Positions 33,728-43,882 are shown, counted from the stretch's first letter. The stretch: 64,000 bases of DNA from Sporosarcina sp. Marseille-Q4063 (GCF_018309085.1 NZ_CP070502.1:2847001-2911000), one strand, 5' to 3'. Translations and numbers: made by a program. The notes: generated by a model not told the origin, from the letters alone.

Positions 33728-35599
33728 TTGTTTGATTCATTATTGTTTGACTTAATGCTCGTCGTTCTGATCGGGATATTGTCGCAATGGGCAGCGTGGA
33801 GATTTCGAATGCCTGCAATTGTTGTTATGTCTGTGGCGGGACTTCTAGTCGGTCCGATTTTCGGTTGGATTAATCCACAGGAAAGTATGGGGAATCTATT
33901 CAGTCCGATTATTACATTTGCGGTAGCGCTCATTTTATTCGAAGGAAGTTTAAACCTCGATTTCAAGGAAATTAGAGGATTCAATAAACCGGTGCTAAGA
34001 ATCATCACAGTCGGCGCATTTATCGCTTGGATTGCCGGTTCATTAGCAGCCTATTATGTAGCAGGCTTATCTTTATCAGTTGCATTTATTATCGGGGGCC
34101 TATTCATCGTTACCGGCCCGACGGTTATTTTACCGCTTTTAAGGCAAGCAAAACTGAAACCGCGTCCTGCTGCGATTTTGAAGTGGGAAGGGATCGTTGT
34201 CGACCCGTTCGGTGCGCTTCTCGCCGTTTTTGCTTTTGAATTTATTCGATTCGTGGACGGAGAAGTGACATTAAACTCATTTCTATTGTTCTTTGCAGCA
34301 TCCATTTTTGCAGTTCTCTTAGGATGGGGAGTTGCTCATATTCTTGGGGTCGCCTTTGAACGTGGAAGGGTTCCGGAGTTTTTAAAATCGCCTGTGTTAT
34401 TCGCGGTCGTTATTTTCACTTTCGTATTTTCGGATGAAATTATGCCGCAAACTGGTCTGCTTGCAGTAACGGCAATGGGTATGACGATGGCGAATATGCA
34501 TTTAACGTCAATCCGGGAAATCCGTCATTTCAAAGAGAATATTTCCGTGCTCTTGATTTCAGGAATTTTCGTCATGTTAACAGCATCGTTAAATCCAAAA
34601 GTGCTCATCGAAATTTTTAACTCGAATATTATTCTTTATGTTCTTGCCATGTTATTTATCGTTCGTCCAATGTCCATTTGGATTTCGACAATTGGCACAG
34701 ACTTGACTGTGAAAGAAAAGCTGCTTGTCGGATGGATTGCACCACGCGGCATTGTAGCACTGACCGTATCTGGTTATTTTGCTACGATATTATTTGATTA
34801 CGGGTATCCCGATGCAGAGCGACTGACGGCGTTAACATTCGCACTCGTTTTTTCGACAGTGGTTCTTCACGGGTTTACAATTGGACCACTCGCGAAAAAG
34901 TTGAATTTAACAACGACCGAAGAATCAGGAATTCTTATTGTCGGAGGAAGTCGTTTTGCAGCTGAATTTGCAAAATCGGTGAAAGAAACAGGCAATGAAG
35001 TACTCATCATCGATCGAACATGGGCAGGGTTAACACATGCCCGAAAACTAGGGTTGAACAGCTTCGTTGGCGATATTCTCTCGCGGAAACTTGATTATGA
35101 ACTAGATTTGACGCCGTATCGATTCATGTTGGCGATGTCGAAAATCGATACGTACAACGCACATGTCTGTGAAGATTTTGAACCGGAACTTGGCGCCGAT
35201 CATTTGTACCAAACGGCATTTCATTTCAATCATGAAAATATGTCATCGGCAGTTTCAGGCGGGGAGACGCTCTTTACGCCGGCTATTTCTATATACGAGC
35301 TTGAAGATCGCATCAACACGGGCCATGTCATCCGAAAAACATTAATCACAAAACAATACAGTTACACCCAATATTTACGCGAACGCGATGATAAATCAAT
35401 TCTGCTTTACATCTTGCGTGCAGATGGAGCAATCGAATTCTACACGCCAGATGACGAATTGCAAGCACAAGCGGGGGACACAGTTATGTCATTAACATCA
35501 CCTGCAAAAACAATCGAGAAAGTAAAAGAAAGACTCGATGTGGAAAACGGCGAGTCACAAATCCCGATTGAAAAAATTGAAGAATTTTTTACTAAATAA
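33728..35599 (+). CDS. cation:proton antiporter (CPA1/NhaP-type) with C-terminal nucleotide-binding domain
   Basis: 623 residues: about 12 transmembrane helices (1-395) with the ion-site region GLFIVTGPTVILPLLRQAKLKPRPAAILKWEGIVVDPFGALLA and APRGIVALTVSG, as in NhaP-type Na+/H+ or K+/H+ exchangers. A RCK/TrkA-N-like Rossmann domain follows (about 400-500; GILIVGGSRFAAEFAKSVKETG) and then a C-terminal ligand-binding segment. The soluble part probably gates transport in response to nucleotide. TTG start with GAGGAGGGG upstream. Confidence 0.85.
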   Translation: MFDSLLFDLMLVVLIGILSQWAAWRFRMPAIVVMSVAGLLVGPIFGWINPQESMGNLFSPIITFAVALILFEGSLNLDFKEIRGFNKPVLRIITVGAFIAWIAGSLAAYYVAGLSLSVAFIIGGLFIVTGPTVILPLLRQAKLKPRPAAILKWEGIVVDPFGALLAVFAFEFIRFVDGEVTLNSFLLFFAASIFAVLLGWGVAHILGVAFERGRVPEFLKSPVLFAVVIFTFVFSDEIMPQTGLLAVTAMGMTMANMHLTSIREIRHFKENISVLLISGIFVMLTASLNPKVLIEIFNSNIILYVLAMLFIVRPMSIWISTIGTDLTVKEKLLVGWIAPRGIVALTVSGYFATILFDYGYPDAERLTALTFALVFSTVVLHGFTIGPLAKKLNLTTTEESGILIVGGSRFAAEFAKSVKETGNEVLIIDRTWAGLTHARKLGLNSFVGDILSRKLDYELDLTPYRFMLAMSKIDTYNAHVCEDFEPELGADHLYQTAFHFNHENMSSAVSGGETLFTPAISIYELEDRINTGHVIRKTLITKQYSYTQYLRERDDKSILLYILRADGAIEFYTPDDELQAQAGDTVMSLTSPAKTIEKVKERLDVENGESQIPIEKIEEFFTK

Positions 35600-35603
35600 G
35601 AAT

Positions 35604-35644
35604 AAAAAGCTGTCAAAACTTGAAAAAGGGATGACAGCTTTTTT
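35604..35644. terminator. bidirectional terminator
   Basis: AAAAAGCTGTCA/TGACAGCTTTTT stem, T-runs on both sides. Confidence 0.85.
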
Positions 35645-35656
35645 GAATGAAACGTC

Positions 35657-36277
35657 TTATTCCACATAAGTTCCAGTTGAATATTCAATGCCCTCTTCAC
35701 CTACGAACTTCCTAGGTGCCACTTTTTTCAATGTGTAGGTGAATCCTTGCCTGCCAGTCACTTCAATCGTATACATTTCGTTACTTTTTTTAACTACTCT
35801 ATATTCGGTAAACTCTCCTACCACTAAAGGCGACTCTTTTATCTTATATTTCGCAAACGCTTCTTCTAAACTTTCATCCGGATTATACTCAAAACTTTGG
35901 AATCGATCAAAAACGAAAAGTAAATCTTTATCAAAAATAATTTCAAATTTGGTAGGGCTAGTTGTACTTGTTTGTCTCAATAAGGTCCTATCCCAGGAAG
36001 CCGTAACGTCCGTAATAAGCGCTCCATTTCCAGTGGATTCGCCTGCACCTATATAACTTTCATTGTTGATTAAAACAAAAATACCAATGCTGACAGAGAT
36101 TAAAACGACAAGTGAAACGATAGTTGGAACCCATTTTTGGATGTGAAATCCTTTTTTGTGTCGGTTTGGTTGGAAAATATGGCGGCGTGAATTTTCTTTT
36201 TGTGTAGCAGAAGGCTGGAATGATTGACCAAGCGTTTCCAACCCTTTTATCATGTCATCATCAGATAAGTGATTCAT
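35657..36277 (-). CDS. putative anti-sigma factor (membrane)
   Basis: 206 residues: cytoplasmic N-terminus (1-60), one transmembrane helix (about 66-84) and an extracytoplasmic domain of 120 residues. It has no zinc-binding HxxxCxxC motif, and I recognise no family. Assignment as anti-sigma factor rests on topology and on its 17-base overlap with the ECF sigma gene upstream. ATG 36277 follows GGAGGA; the longer frame to 36319 lacks a ribosome binding site. Confidence 0.65.
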   Translation of the reverse strand: MNHLSDDDMIKGLETLGQSFQPSATQKENSRRHIFQPNRHKKGFHIQKWVPTIVSLVVLISVSIGIFVLINNESYIGAGESTGNGALITDVTASWDRTLLRQTSTTSPTKFEIIFDKDLLFVFDRFQSFEYNPDESLEEAFAKYKIKESPLVVGEFTEYRVVKKSNEMYTIEVTGRQGFTYTLKKVAPRKFVGEEGIEYSTGTYVE

Positions 36278-36764
36278 TTGTAAATCCTCCTTTCTCCAAT
36301 TCCTTTTTAAATGCGGCAAGTGCCCGAGACAGACTCATTTTTACTTTCCCTTCCGACCAATTCAAAATGGATGATGTTTCTTTTGTGGAAAAGCCCTCTA
36401 TCCTTCGCAATATAATCACTTGCTGGTAGCTAGACTTTAATTCACGAAGCGCCTCATAAAATTGTTTTTGCTGCGAATTAAGAAGCGCAATTTTCTCTGG
36501 AGATGTATCGTCTCTGAGCAAATTTAAATCGATAAAATACGATAAAGGATTTTTCTTTCTGAAATAACTCATCGTTGTCGTATACGCAATCCTAAAAATC
36601 CATGTCTTTATAGAAGACTGTCCTTTGAATTGGTGCTCATTCCGAACAACCTTCAAAAATGTCTCTTGTGTTAAATCCTCGGCAGTATGTGGATCTTTGA
36701 CTTGTAACAGGATGTAACTGTAAACGGAACCAAAATAGTCATCAAACCACTTCTCACTCGACAT
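36261..36764 (-). CDS. ECF-type RNA polymerase sigma factor
   Basis: 167 residues with region 2 (VYSYILLQVKDPHTAEDLTQETFLKVVRN, about 17-45; RIAYTTTMSYFRKK) and region 4 (YQQVIILRRIEGFSTKETSSILNWSEGKVKMSLSRALAAFKKEL). Co-transcribed with the membrane protein that overlaps its end and probably restrains it. ATG 36764 is preferred: AGGTGA lies five bases upstream and overlaps the alternative GTG start at 36773. The signal sensed is unknown. Confidence 0.85.
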   Translation of the reverse strand: MSSEKWFDDYFGSVYSYILLQVKDPHTAEDLTQETFLKVVRNEHQFKGQSSIKTWIFRIAYTTTMSYFRKKNPLSYFIDLNLLRDDTSPEKIALLNSQQKQFYEALRELKSSYQQVIILRRIEGFSTKETSSILNWSEGKVKMSLSRALAAFKKELEKGGFTNESLI

Positions 36765-36889
36765 CTCTTTCACCTCACTCTACTTACTTAGACGCAATCT
36801 ATTAAAATCCGTAACGGAATAAATTAATATTCAAATCCCTTAAATCGATTGTATCAGTTAAAAGTTTTTTATTTATTTGTTGTTAGTTC

Positions 36890-37010
36890 TAATTTGCTTG
36901 CACTTACACCATTTTTGGTTGCAATAAATATGGGTTTGCTTGCACCAACATGCCATTTGCTTGCACTCACCCCAAGTTTCCTTGCACTCAAAAGATTTTG
37001 CTTGCAAGTC
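36890..37010. repeat. 21-nt phased array, family 2, six motif copies
   Basis: CTTGCA cores (one GTTGCA) at 36897, 36918, 36939, 36960, 36981 and 37001: intervals 21, 21, 21, 21, 20. The right end is the module ATTTTGCTTGCAAGTCGGGAC. It occupies the gap between the sigma gene and topB; bases 36785-36890 hold no other feature except TCCGT-A-ACGGA near 36810. Confidence 0.88.
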
Positions 37011-37127
37011 GGGACTTCTGAACCACCTTTCTCTGGCAACAATTCTCCCAAATCCCGTTCATTCGCCCGACATGCACCAAACTGCAATCTCCTCTATAAT
37101 AGGGATATGTAGAAAGGGGATTTACCT

Positions 37128-39284
37128 ATGTCCAAATCACTTGTATTAGCCGAAAAGCCCTCTGTTGCGCGTGATATTGCGCGAGTGCTAGGCTGTAATA
37201 AAAAAGGAAACGGATTTTTAGAAGGAACAAAATATATCGTCACATGGGCGCTTGGCCACTTGGTGACGCATGCCGATCCAGAAGGGTATGGCAATGAATT
37301 TAAAGAATGGAAACTTGAACATCTGCCGATTATTCCAGACCCGTTCAAACTCGTTCCGATTCGTCAAACAACGCGGCAGTTCAATGCGGTCAAAAGCCAG
37401 TTACGTAGAAATGACGTGTCAGATGTCATTATCGCGACGGATGCAGGGCGTGAAGGTGAACTTGTCGCACGTTGGATTTTAGAACAAACGAAATGCAGAA
37501 AACCTGTCAAACGCTTATGGATTTCATCCGTGACAGACAAAGCGATTAAAGACGGGTTCAACAATTTGAAACCAGGTCGCGCTTATGAAAATCTTTACGA
37601 AGCAGCGGTTGCACGTGCGGAAGCGGATTGGGTTGTTGGCATTAACGCGACGCGAGCGCTAACCGTAAAACATAATGCACAACTATCAACGGGCCGCGTT
37701 CAAACACCAACACTTGGAATGATTGCGGAACGTGAAAAACAAATCAACGAATTTAAACCGAAAGCCTATTACGGCATGCAAGCAATTACCGAAAAAGCGA
37801 CATTTACTTGGCGCGACAACGCCGGTCAAACGCGGTCATTCGATAAAGAAAGCATTGAAAAACGACTCGAAAAATTAGACGGGATTCATTTCGGGAAAAT
37901 TAAAGACGTCAAGACGTCACCGAAATCACAGCCGGCACCTCATTTATTTGACTTGACGGAGCTTCAAAAAGAAGCGCATAAACGTTGGTCTTGGTCGGCA
38001 AAAGAAACGCTATCCACACTCCAGAATTTATATGAACATCATAAAGCCGTGACATATCCACGTACGGATTCAAAACATTTAACGTCAGATATGGAGAATA
38101 CGTTGAAAGAGCGTATTAAAGCGGTCGATTTTGGTCCATTCCGAAAAACGACGAATACACTTCTTCGTTCAGGTACGATTAAACCGCAAAGAGGCGTGAT
38201 TGATGATAAACGTGTTTCAGATCACCACGCGATTATACCGACAGAGGAAACCCCAATTTATCAAAAGCTATCAGATCGTGAACAACGACTTTATGAATTA
38301 ATCGTCAACCGGTTTCTAGCTGTTTTCTTTGGTCCATTCCGCTATGACCAAGTAACAGCTGAGCTTGTCGTTGGGAATGAAACATTCAATGCTAGAGGTC
38401 GCACGGTTACGGATGAAGGCTGGAAAAAAGTATACGCGTCAGACGATGATGCTGTTGAAACGCTTCCTTCATTCAAAAAAGGCGAAGAAGTAAAAGTTCG
38501 AGCGGTGACCATGACAGAGGGTAAAACAACACCTCCTGCTCGGTTCAATGAAGGAACACTTCTTGCGGCAATGGAAAATCCGACACAGTTTATGCAAGGT
38601 GAATCGAAAGATTTAATCAAGACGATCGGTGAATCGGGCGGACTAGGAACAGTTGCGACGCGCGCTGATGTGATTGAAAGATTGTTCAAGTCATTCGTGA
38701 TCGAGAAAAAAGGAAATGACATTTTCACGACGTCAAAAGGACGCCAGCTTCTTGAATTAGTACCTGAAGATTTGAAATCGCCGGCGCTCACAGCAGAGTG
38801 GGAGCAAGGCCTGACGAAAATCGCCAACGGGAAAATGAAGAAAGCGGACTTCATGAAAGATATGATCGCCTTTTCAAAGCAAGCCGTCACTGAAATCAAA
38901 ACAGACGATAAAAAGTTCAGGCACGATAATGTCACGGGAAGAACATGTCCGGATTGCGGTAAACTTCTTCTCGAAGTGAACGGAAAACGCGGGAAAATGC
39001 ATGTTTGTCAAGACCGTGAATGTGGTTATCGTCGAAGCATCTCCAGGCAGACCAATGCAAGATGCCCAGTTTGTAAAAAACGATTGGAACTACGCGGTGA
39101 AGGCGATGGTCAAATTTTCGTTTGTTCATGCGGACACCGAGAAAAACTATCAGCATTTGAAAAACGCCGAAAAGAATCAGGTAATCGCGCGAATAAACGG
39201 GATGTCCAAAAGTATATGAAAAAGCAAGAAGAACCAGAAAACACCGCAATGGCGGAAGCATTGAAAAAACTATTCGATAAATAA
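37128..39284 (+). CDS. topB: DNA topoisomerase III
   Basis: 718-residue type IA topoisomerase. Toprim domain motifs are Glu9 (LAEKPSVA) and ATDAGREGE (103-111), and the catalytic Tyr310 is in TYPRTDS. STGRVQTPTLGMIAERE is also typical of TopB. The C-terminus has two zinc-finger-like Cys clusters (CPDCGK, CQDREC; CPVCKK, CSCG). It decatenates DNA and resolves recombination intermediates. AAAGGGG lies before the ATG. Weakly terminated, so some transcription may continue into the YbaK gene. Confidence 0.95.
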   Translation: MSKSLVLAEKPSVARDIARVLGCNKKGNGFLEGTKYIVTWALGHLVTHADPEGYGNEFKEWKLEHLPIIPDPFKLVPIRQTTRQFNAVKSQLRRNDVSDVIIATDAGREGELVARWILEQTKCRKPVKRLWISSVTDKAIKDGFNNLKPGRAYENLYEAAVARAEADWVVGINATRALTVKHNAQLSTGRVQTPTLGMIAEREKQINEFKPKAYYGMQAITEKATFTWRDNAGQTRSFDKESIEKRLEKLDGIHFGKIKDVKTSPKSQPAPHLFDLTELQKEAHKRWSWSAKETLSTLQNLYEHHKAVTYPRTDSKHLTSDMENTLKERIKAVDFGPFRKTTNTLLRSGTIKPQRGVIDDKRVSDHHAIIPTEETPIYQKLSDREQRLYELIVNRFLAVFFGPFRYDQVTAELVVGNETFNARGRTVTDEGWKKVYASDDDAVETLPSFKKGEEVKVRAVTMTEGKTTPPARFNEGTLLAAMENPTQFMQGESKDLIKTIGESGGLGTVATRADVIERLFKSFVIEKKGNDIFTTSKGRQLLELVPEDLKSPALTAEWEQGLTKIANGKMKKADFMKDMIAFSKQAVTEIKTDDKKFRHDNVTGRTCPDCGKLLLEVNGKRGKMHVCQDRECGYRRSISRQTNARCPVCKKRLELRGEGDGQIFVCSCGHREKLSAFEKRRKESGNRANKRDVQKYMKKQEEPENTAMAEALKKLFDK

Positions 39285-39289
39285 TAATC

Positions 39290-39314
39290 GGCTGCCGCGA
39301 ACTGGCGGCCTTTT
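39290..39314 (+). terminator. terminator or attenuator after topB
   Basis: GGCTGCC/GGCGGCC stem with TTTT; lies in the 49-base gap before the next gene. Confidence 0.6.
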
Positions 39315-39333
39315 ATATAAAGGATGACTACTC

Positions 39334-39828
39334 ATGGCGAAACCAAATAAAGCAGCGAAAACGAATGCTGTCCGAATTTTAGATGGTGAAAATATCGATT
39401 ACGAGTTAATGGAATATGATGTGAGTGATGGCCAAGTAGACGGGGTTTCCGTCGCACAAAAAACAGACCAAGCAGTAGAAACCGTGTATAAAACACTTGT
39501 AACCAAAGCAGGCGAAAAAGAACTGTTTGTGTTTCTATTGCCAGTCGCACTCGAACTCGATTTAAAGAAAGCGGCAAAAGCGGCTGGTGTTAAGAAATTG
39601 GAAATGCTTCCTTTAAAAGATTTAACGAAAGAAACTGGATATATCCGCGGAGGCTGTTCAGCAATCGGCATGAAAAGAAAATATCCGACATTTATTGATG
39701 CGAATGCATTGGCACTAGACAAAATAATTGTAAGCGCTGGTCGGCCAGGCGTGCAGATGAAACTATCGCCGGAAGATCTCAGAGAAGTATCGGAAGCTAT
39801 ATTTATTGATATTGTGAAAACTCAGTAG
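39334..39828 (+). CDS. ybaK: Cys-tRNA(Pro) deacylase, YbaK/EbsC family
   Basis: 164 residues matching YbaK throughout (KTNAVRILDGENIDYELMEYD, TVYKTLVTKAG, GYIRGGCSAIGMKRKYPTFID). YbaK hydrolyses Cys-tRNA(Pro) mischarged by prolyl-tRNA synthetase. AAAGGA lies about ten bases upstream. Probably co-transcribed with the YczE-like gene 29 bases downstream. Confidence 0.9.
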   Translation: MAKPNKAAKTNAVRILDGENIDYELMEYDVSDGQVDGVSVAQKTDQAVETVYKTLVTKAGEKELFVFLLPVALELDLKKAAKAAGVKKLEMLPLKDLTKETGYIRGGCSAIGMKRKYPTFIDANALALDKIIVSAGRPGVQMKLSPEDLREVSEAIFIDIVKTQ

Positions 39829-39857
39829 CAGTTTGAACAGGGGAAAGAAGGACTTGA

Positions 39858-40490
39858 ATGAGAAAGATATTATTTTGGAGATGGGCATTCTATCTATTCG
39901 GCATGCTAGTCATGGCGCTCGGCATCACCATGACGATAAAAGGGCATCGTCTCGGAATCGGACCATGGGACGTACTGCATGTCGGTTTATTTAATAAGTT
40001 TGGACTAACAATTGGTACATGGAGCATACTTTTGGGGCTTACGATCGTGACAACAACAGCGATTATTCGAAAAGAGTTTCCCCAAATCGGCACCTGGCTC
40101 AATATGCTTTTAATCGGGTTATTTATCGACATGTTCAATTGGATGATCCCAGAAATTGAAACACTCGCCGCGCAAACGGTCATCTTTCTGTTCGGCGTTG
40201 TCGTAATGAGCTACGGCGCCGGCATTTACGTGTCGCCCAATATCGGAGCAGGTCCGCGAGATAGCCTCATGCTTGTCATCGTCGATAAATTCGGAACAAG
40301 CCTCAAAAAAGCACGAACCATCATCGAAATACTCGCCGCTTTAGCAGGCTGGATCCTCGGCGGTCCAGTCGGAATCGGAACTGTCATTGTTGCCATCGTT
40401 ATTGGCCAAATCGTCCAGTATTCACTACCGCAAAGTCGAGCACTCTTGTTGAAAATTATTGGTGAAACAGATGTGAAAGTTTTATTGTAA
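39858..40490 (+). CDS. YczE/YitT-type membrane protein
   Basis: 210 residues with five hydrophobic helices; the repeated motif LGIGPWDVLHVGL and IGAGPRDSLMLVIVDK marks the two halves of the YczE/YyaS family. B. subtilis YczE is needed for Sfp-dependent secondary metabolism by an unclear mechanism. No transport substrate is known. Confidence 0.82.
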   Translation: MRKILFWRWAFYLFGMLVMALGITMTIKGHRLGIGPWDVLHVGLFNKFGLTIGTWSILLGLTIVTTTAIIRKEFPQIGTWLNMLLIGLFIDMFNWMIPEIETLAAQTVIFLFGVVVMSYGAGIYVSPNIGAGPRDSLMLVIVDKFGTSLKKARTIIEILAALAGWILGGPVGIGTVIVAIVIGQIVQYSLPQSRALLLKIIGETDVKVLL

Positions 40491-40497
40491 AAATAAA

Positions 40498-40541
40498 GTA
40501 CAGGATGAATTATTCATAATTCATCTCCTGTGCTTTTTTTT
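40498..40541 (+). terminator. terminator after the YczE-like gene
   Basis: ACAGGA-TGAATTA/TAATTCA-TCTCCTGT stem with eight T. Confidence 0.85.
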
Positions 40542-40594
40542 CACTCGATTTTTACGACTAGATTTATTAACCCCACAGTATATTGAAGTCAGTA

Positions 40595-40719
40595 GTTGAT
40601 TGGAGTGGAGGGGGTCGACTCCCGCGGGAATAGCATCAACCGAAAGCCCCGCAGGAACGCAGTGACGAGGAGATTGAGGTGATGCCCGCAGGAAAGCGAC
40701 CCCCGCAACGGAAATCAAC
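40595..40719 (+). repeat. GTTGATT palindromic element, copy B (125 bp)
   Basis: Ends GTTGATT and AATCAAC. Outer arm GGGGGTCG (after GGAGTGGA) pairs with CGACCCCC before GCAACGGA. Inner stems include CCCGC/GCGGG-type and CCTCAATCTCC-like segments. It shares GAAAGCCCCGCAGGA, GACGAGGAGATTGAGG and GCCCGCAGGAAAGCG with copy A. It lies between a terminator and the ATPase gene. Confidence 0.85.
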
Positions 40720-40820
40720 GGTATCCCAGACATTTTTCATTCAGAACAAAACAAGCCGTGCTTTTTTAGGTTGTCCCAGCATAAGCTGATTGTATGAAAT
40801 CGGAAAGGGGAGTGCGCGAC

Positions 40821-41888
40821 ATGTATGGTTCAATAACAAAGTATATGGGGACAGCTTATACAGGTCTAGGAATCTCACATAAATACGACGAACTCATAGC
40901 ATCGGCAGACGAAACGGTATTTTTGAAATGCCCGCCAACAACCGCATTATCAACAATCTTGAACAACACAGGCATGCACTTTGTAAAACGTGGTTTTGAC
41001 ATCGACAAATTTATGAATCCGGCACAACCAGATATTACCGACGCAGTTTTCATCAAGGAACCCAATCTATTATTCATTCAAGCATCGCATCCAGTAGCAC
41101 TTGAACCTTCAGACATCGGGGGACGCCACCGAGTCGTCAGTTTTTACGACATGTACGACGAGCAAAAATTGCGCGAACATAATGGATTCATTGCCAAAAG
41201 CCTCTCGGAAGCAGAAACGGCCTTAGAGAAATCGTTAAGTGCATTGGCCGAAGCGAAAACGATCCACGACGAATGGGAATCGCTAAATATTAAACGCATG
41301 AAATGGCATGAACACGAAAATCTGATCAAATCATTGAGAGAAGAACTATTTGGGACAATCCGTTTAAACAAACAATCGACAATTTCACATCGACTCATCG
41401 GATCCTTAACATCCGCTGGCGCTTGCGATTTTGTCCCCTCGATTACCAGTCATGTAAAACGACGGATGCTGATTAAAGGGCTTCCAGGAACGGGAAAATC
41501 GACCATGATGAGAGCACTCGGAAAAGAGGCGGAGTCAAGAGGGTTTGACGTTATTTATGGTTGGTGCGGTTTGGATCCTGCAGGTATCGACCTCGTATTA
41601 TTCCCGGAGCTGTCCATTTGTTTTCTAGACGCGACACAACCGCATGAATATGACCCCGAATTAAAAGGCGATGAAGTCGTCGATTTGGTATCGATGTGCG
41701 AAGAAAATGAAGAAATCGAAGAACAAATCATTCCAATCAGCAACATCTACCGGGAAAAAATTCTAGATGCAACCGGCTATATGCAGGCCTATGCGCAAGC
41801 TGAAAAAGGCGTGAAAATAACGATGGATTCGGCAATAAAAGACATCATCTTTCAGGAGAAATCTGAAAAGCTCATAGCCCCGCACTGA
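40821..41888 (+). CDS. P-loop ATPase of the PRK06851 type, function unknown
   Basis: 355 residues. Walker A GLPGTGKST lies in the second half (about residue 216), preceded by a coiled-coil region (about 130-185). The C-terminal half contains PELSICFLDATQPHEYDP, reminiscent of a Walker B segment. The first half starts GTAYTGLGISHKYDEL and may be a vestigial duplicated nucleotide-binding unit. ATG 40821, eight bases after AAAGGGGAG, is preferred to 40794. Fifty-eight bases separate it from kbl. Confidence 0.7.
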   Translation: MYGSITKYMGTAYTGLGISHKYDELIASADETVFLKCPPTTALSTILNNTGMHFVKRGFDIDKFMNPAQPDITDAVFIKEPNLLFIQASHPVALEPSDIGGRHRVVSFYDMYDEQKLREHNGFIAKSLSEAETALEKSLSALAEAKTIHDEWESLNIKRMKWHEHENLIKSLREELFGTIRLNKQSTISHRLIGSLTSAGACDFVPSITSHVKRRMLIKGLPGTGKSTMMRALGKEAESRGFDVIYGWCGLDPAGIDLVLFPELSICFLDATQPHEYDPELKGDEVVDLVSMCEENEEIEEQIIPISNIYREKILDATGYMQAYAQAEKGVKITMDSAIKDIIFQEKSEKLIAPH

Positions 41889-41946
41889 CAGGCAGATGGA
41901 CTGTATGGTACTATGAAGGCATATACAGTCTGAAAGGAAGAGTGCC

Positions 41947-43134
41947 TTGTCTAAAATTTTAGATGCATTTTTAACAGAAAACTTAGAAGAACTTCGCGAC
42001 GCAGGATTATACAATGAAATCGATCCTGTTGAAGGACCAAATGGCGCAACAATCAAAATTGATGGAAAAGAGTTAATCAACCTATCCTCAAATAACTATC
42101 TTGGACTTGCAACAGACGAAGATTTGAAAAAACTTGCGAAAGACGCAGTCGATAAATACGGTGTGGGCGCAGGAGCTGTTCGTTCAATCAACGGAACCCT
42201 CGATATCCATATCGAACTCGAAAAGAAACTGGCTGAATTTAAAGGAACAGAAGCAGCAATTTCTTATCAATCAGGATTTAACTGTAATATGGCGGCAATT
42301 TCAGCAGTTATGAATAAAAACGACGCCATTTTATCCGACGAATTAAACCACGCATCAATCATTGACGGATGTCGTCTGTCCGGTGCGAAAATTATTCGCG
42401 TGAATCACCAAGACATGGACGATTTACGTGCGAAAGCGAAGGAAGCGACTGAATCGGGTTTATATGAAAAAGTCATGTACATTACAGACGGCGTATTCTC
42501 CATGGACGGTAATATCGCTGACCTTCCATCAATCGTGGAAATCGCGAAAGAGTTCGATCTCATCACGTACGTTGACGATGCGCACGGATCAGGCGTAACG
42601 GGTAAAGGAAAAGGAACAGTAAAACATTTCGGTCTCGAAAAAGAAATCGACATGCAAATGGGCACGCTATCGAAAGCAGTCGGCGTTGTCGGCGGATATG
42701 TCGCGGGCAAACAAAACTTGATCGATTGGTTAAAAGTTCGCTCACGTCCATTCCTATTCTCAACAGCTGTAACACCAGCTGACGTTGCAGCGACAATCGG
42801 CGCATTGCAACAAATTATTGATTCGACAGAACTTCACGATAAACTATGGGAAAACGGGGCCTACTTAAAAGCAGGTCTTAAAAAACTAGGCTTTGATATC
42901 GGTGCATCTGAAACGCCGATCACGCCATGTATTATCGGAGAAGAAAAGCTTTCACAAGAATTTTCGAGACGTTTAATGGAAGAAGGCGTTTACGCTAAAT
43001 CCATCGTCTTCCCGACAGTAGCAAGAGGAAAAGGTCGTGTCCGAAACATGCCAACAGCAGCGCATACGAAAGAAATGCTAGACGAGGCATTGGCCATTTA
43101 TGAAAAAGTCGGTAAAGAACTAAACATAATTTAA
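41947..43134 (+). CDS. kbl: glycine C-acetyltransferase (2-amino-3-ketobutyrate CoA ligase)
   Basis: 395-residue PLP enzyme of the alpha-oxoamine synthase family. PLP-binding Lys243 is in [13 protein letters not shown], Asp210 and His213 in VDDAHGSG, and [11 protein letters not shown] near the N-terminus. It cleaves 2-amino-3-ketobutyrate with CoA into glycine and acetyl-CoA, the second step of threonine degradation. The first-step enzyme (tdh) lies 0.9 kb away. TTG start with AAAGGAAG six bases upstream. Confidence 0.9.
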   Translation: MSKILDAFLTENLEELRDAGLYNEIDPVEGPNGATIKIDGKELINLSSNNYLGLATDEDLKKLAKDAVDKYGVGAGAVRSINGTLDIHIELEKKLAEFKGTEAAISYQSGFNCNMAAISAVMNKNDAILSDELNHASIIDGCRLSGAKIIRVNHQDMDDLRAKAKEATESGLYEKVMYITDGVFSMDGNIADLPSIVEIAKEFDLITYVDDAHGSGVTGKGKGTVKHFGLEKEIDMQMGTLSKAVGVVGGYVAGKQNLIDWLKVRSRPFLFSTAVTPADVAATIGALQQIIDSTELHDKLWENGAYLKAGLKKLGFDIGASETPITPCIIGEEKLSQEFSRRLMEEGVYAKSIVFPTVARGKGRVRNMPTAAHTKEMLDEALAIYEKVGKELNII

Positions 43135-43145
43135 TGGAATAAAAT

Positions 43146-43179
43146 AAACCCTAGACAGCGATAATTGTCTAGGGTTTTT
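43146..43179. terminator. bidirectional terminator after kbl
   Basis: AAACCCTAGACA/TGTCTAGGGTTT stem with an 8-nt loop. Confidence 0.85.
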
Positions 43180-43185
43180 CTATGT

Positions 43186-43848
43186 TTACTGCGGCGTATC
43201 GTTTCCCATGCGTCTCATCGTATGGAACAACACAAATCGCTGTATCCCGAGCGCGCTCTCAATCGATCTATTCGCTTCAATTTTAAACGCGCTCATATCC
43301 CCGCGCTTCTTCGCATCAGCCGCCTTTAATGAATGAATCATCCACGGCGTTTCCACTTTCTCCGAGAACTCGATAGAATCCATGAATTTTCCTTTTAAAA
43401 TATAAGCATAAGCTTTGAAATAGTCGCGGTGGTCATCGCTTTTGATATTATCGGCATGACGTAACACCGCCTGTGAATCATTCTTAAGAATGGCAAGATG
43501 TGCTCCGTAAATATCATGCATATCTTCTTCGCGATATGTATTCATGATTCGCTTTAAAGCGACTTCAACATCTTGATCTGTGCCATTTGCCAGTGCATAA
43601 GAATAACCGAAAATAGGCCGTTTATGGTTATTGTTTATGTAACGACCAATTGCTTTGATTGATTTGGATTTGTAAATAATATGCGCCGGCCAAAAAGCTG
43701 AAAATCCAATATATGAAACAATAATCAGAACGAAAATAAGCGGCTTCGGAACGCCGTAGGAAATTAAGACGAATGAAAGTAGGGCCACTACGGTAATGAT
43801 AATGATAAATCGAAAAACTTTCGGAAAAATAGATGGTTTTTTTGGCAA
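43186..43848 (-). CDS. membrane protein with C-terminal helical repeats, function unknown
   Basis: 220 residues: cytoplasmic N-terminus, two transmembrane helices (about 16-54), then a 160-residue cytoplasmic domain with helix-pair pattern (DIYGAHLAILKNDSQAVLRHADNI; DYFKAYAYILKGKFMDSIEFSEKV) suggesting TPR-like repeats. TTG 43848, six bases after GAGGTG, is the start; the open frame continues to 44061 but crosses the promoter region of tdh. It separates kbl from tdh. Confidence 0.68.
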   Translation of the reverse strand: MPKKPSIFPKVFRFIIIITVVALLSFVLISYGVPKPLIFVLIIVSYIGFSAFWPAHIIYKSKSIKAIGRYINNNHKRPIFGYSYALANGTDQDVEVALKRIMNTYREEDMHDIYGAHLAILKNDSQAVLRHADNIKSDDHRDYFKAYAYILKGKFMDSIEFSEKVETPWMIHSLKAADAKKRGDMSAFKIEANRSIESALGIQRFVLFHTMRRMGNDTPQ

Positions 43849-43873
43849 ATCTTCACACCTCGAGTTTTCTTTT

Positions 43874-43882
43874 AGTATACCA
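43874..43882 (-). promoter_or_regulatory. extended -10 promoter of the TPR-like membrane protein
   Basis: Minus-strand TGGTATACT, 26 bases upstream of the TTG start. Confidence 0.5.
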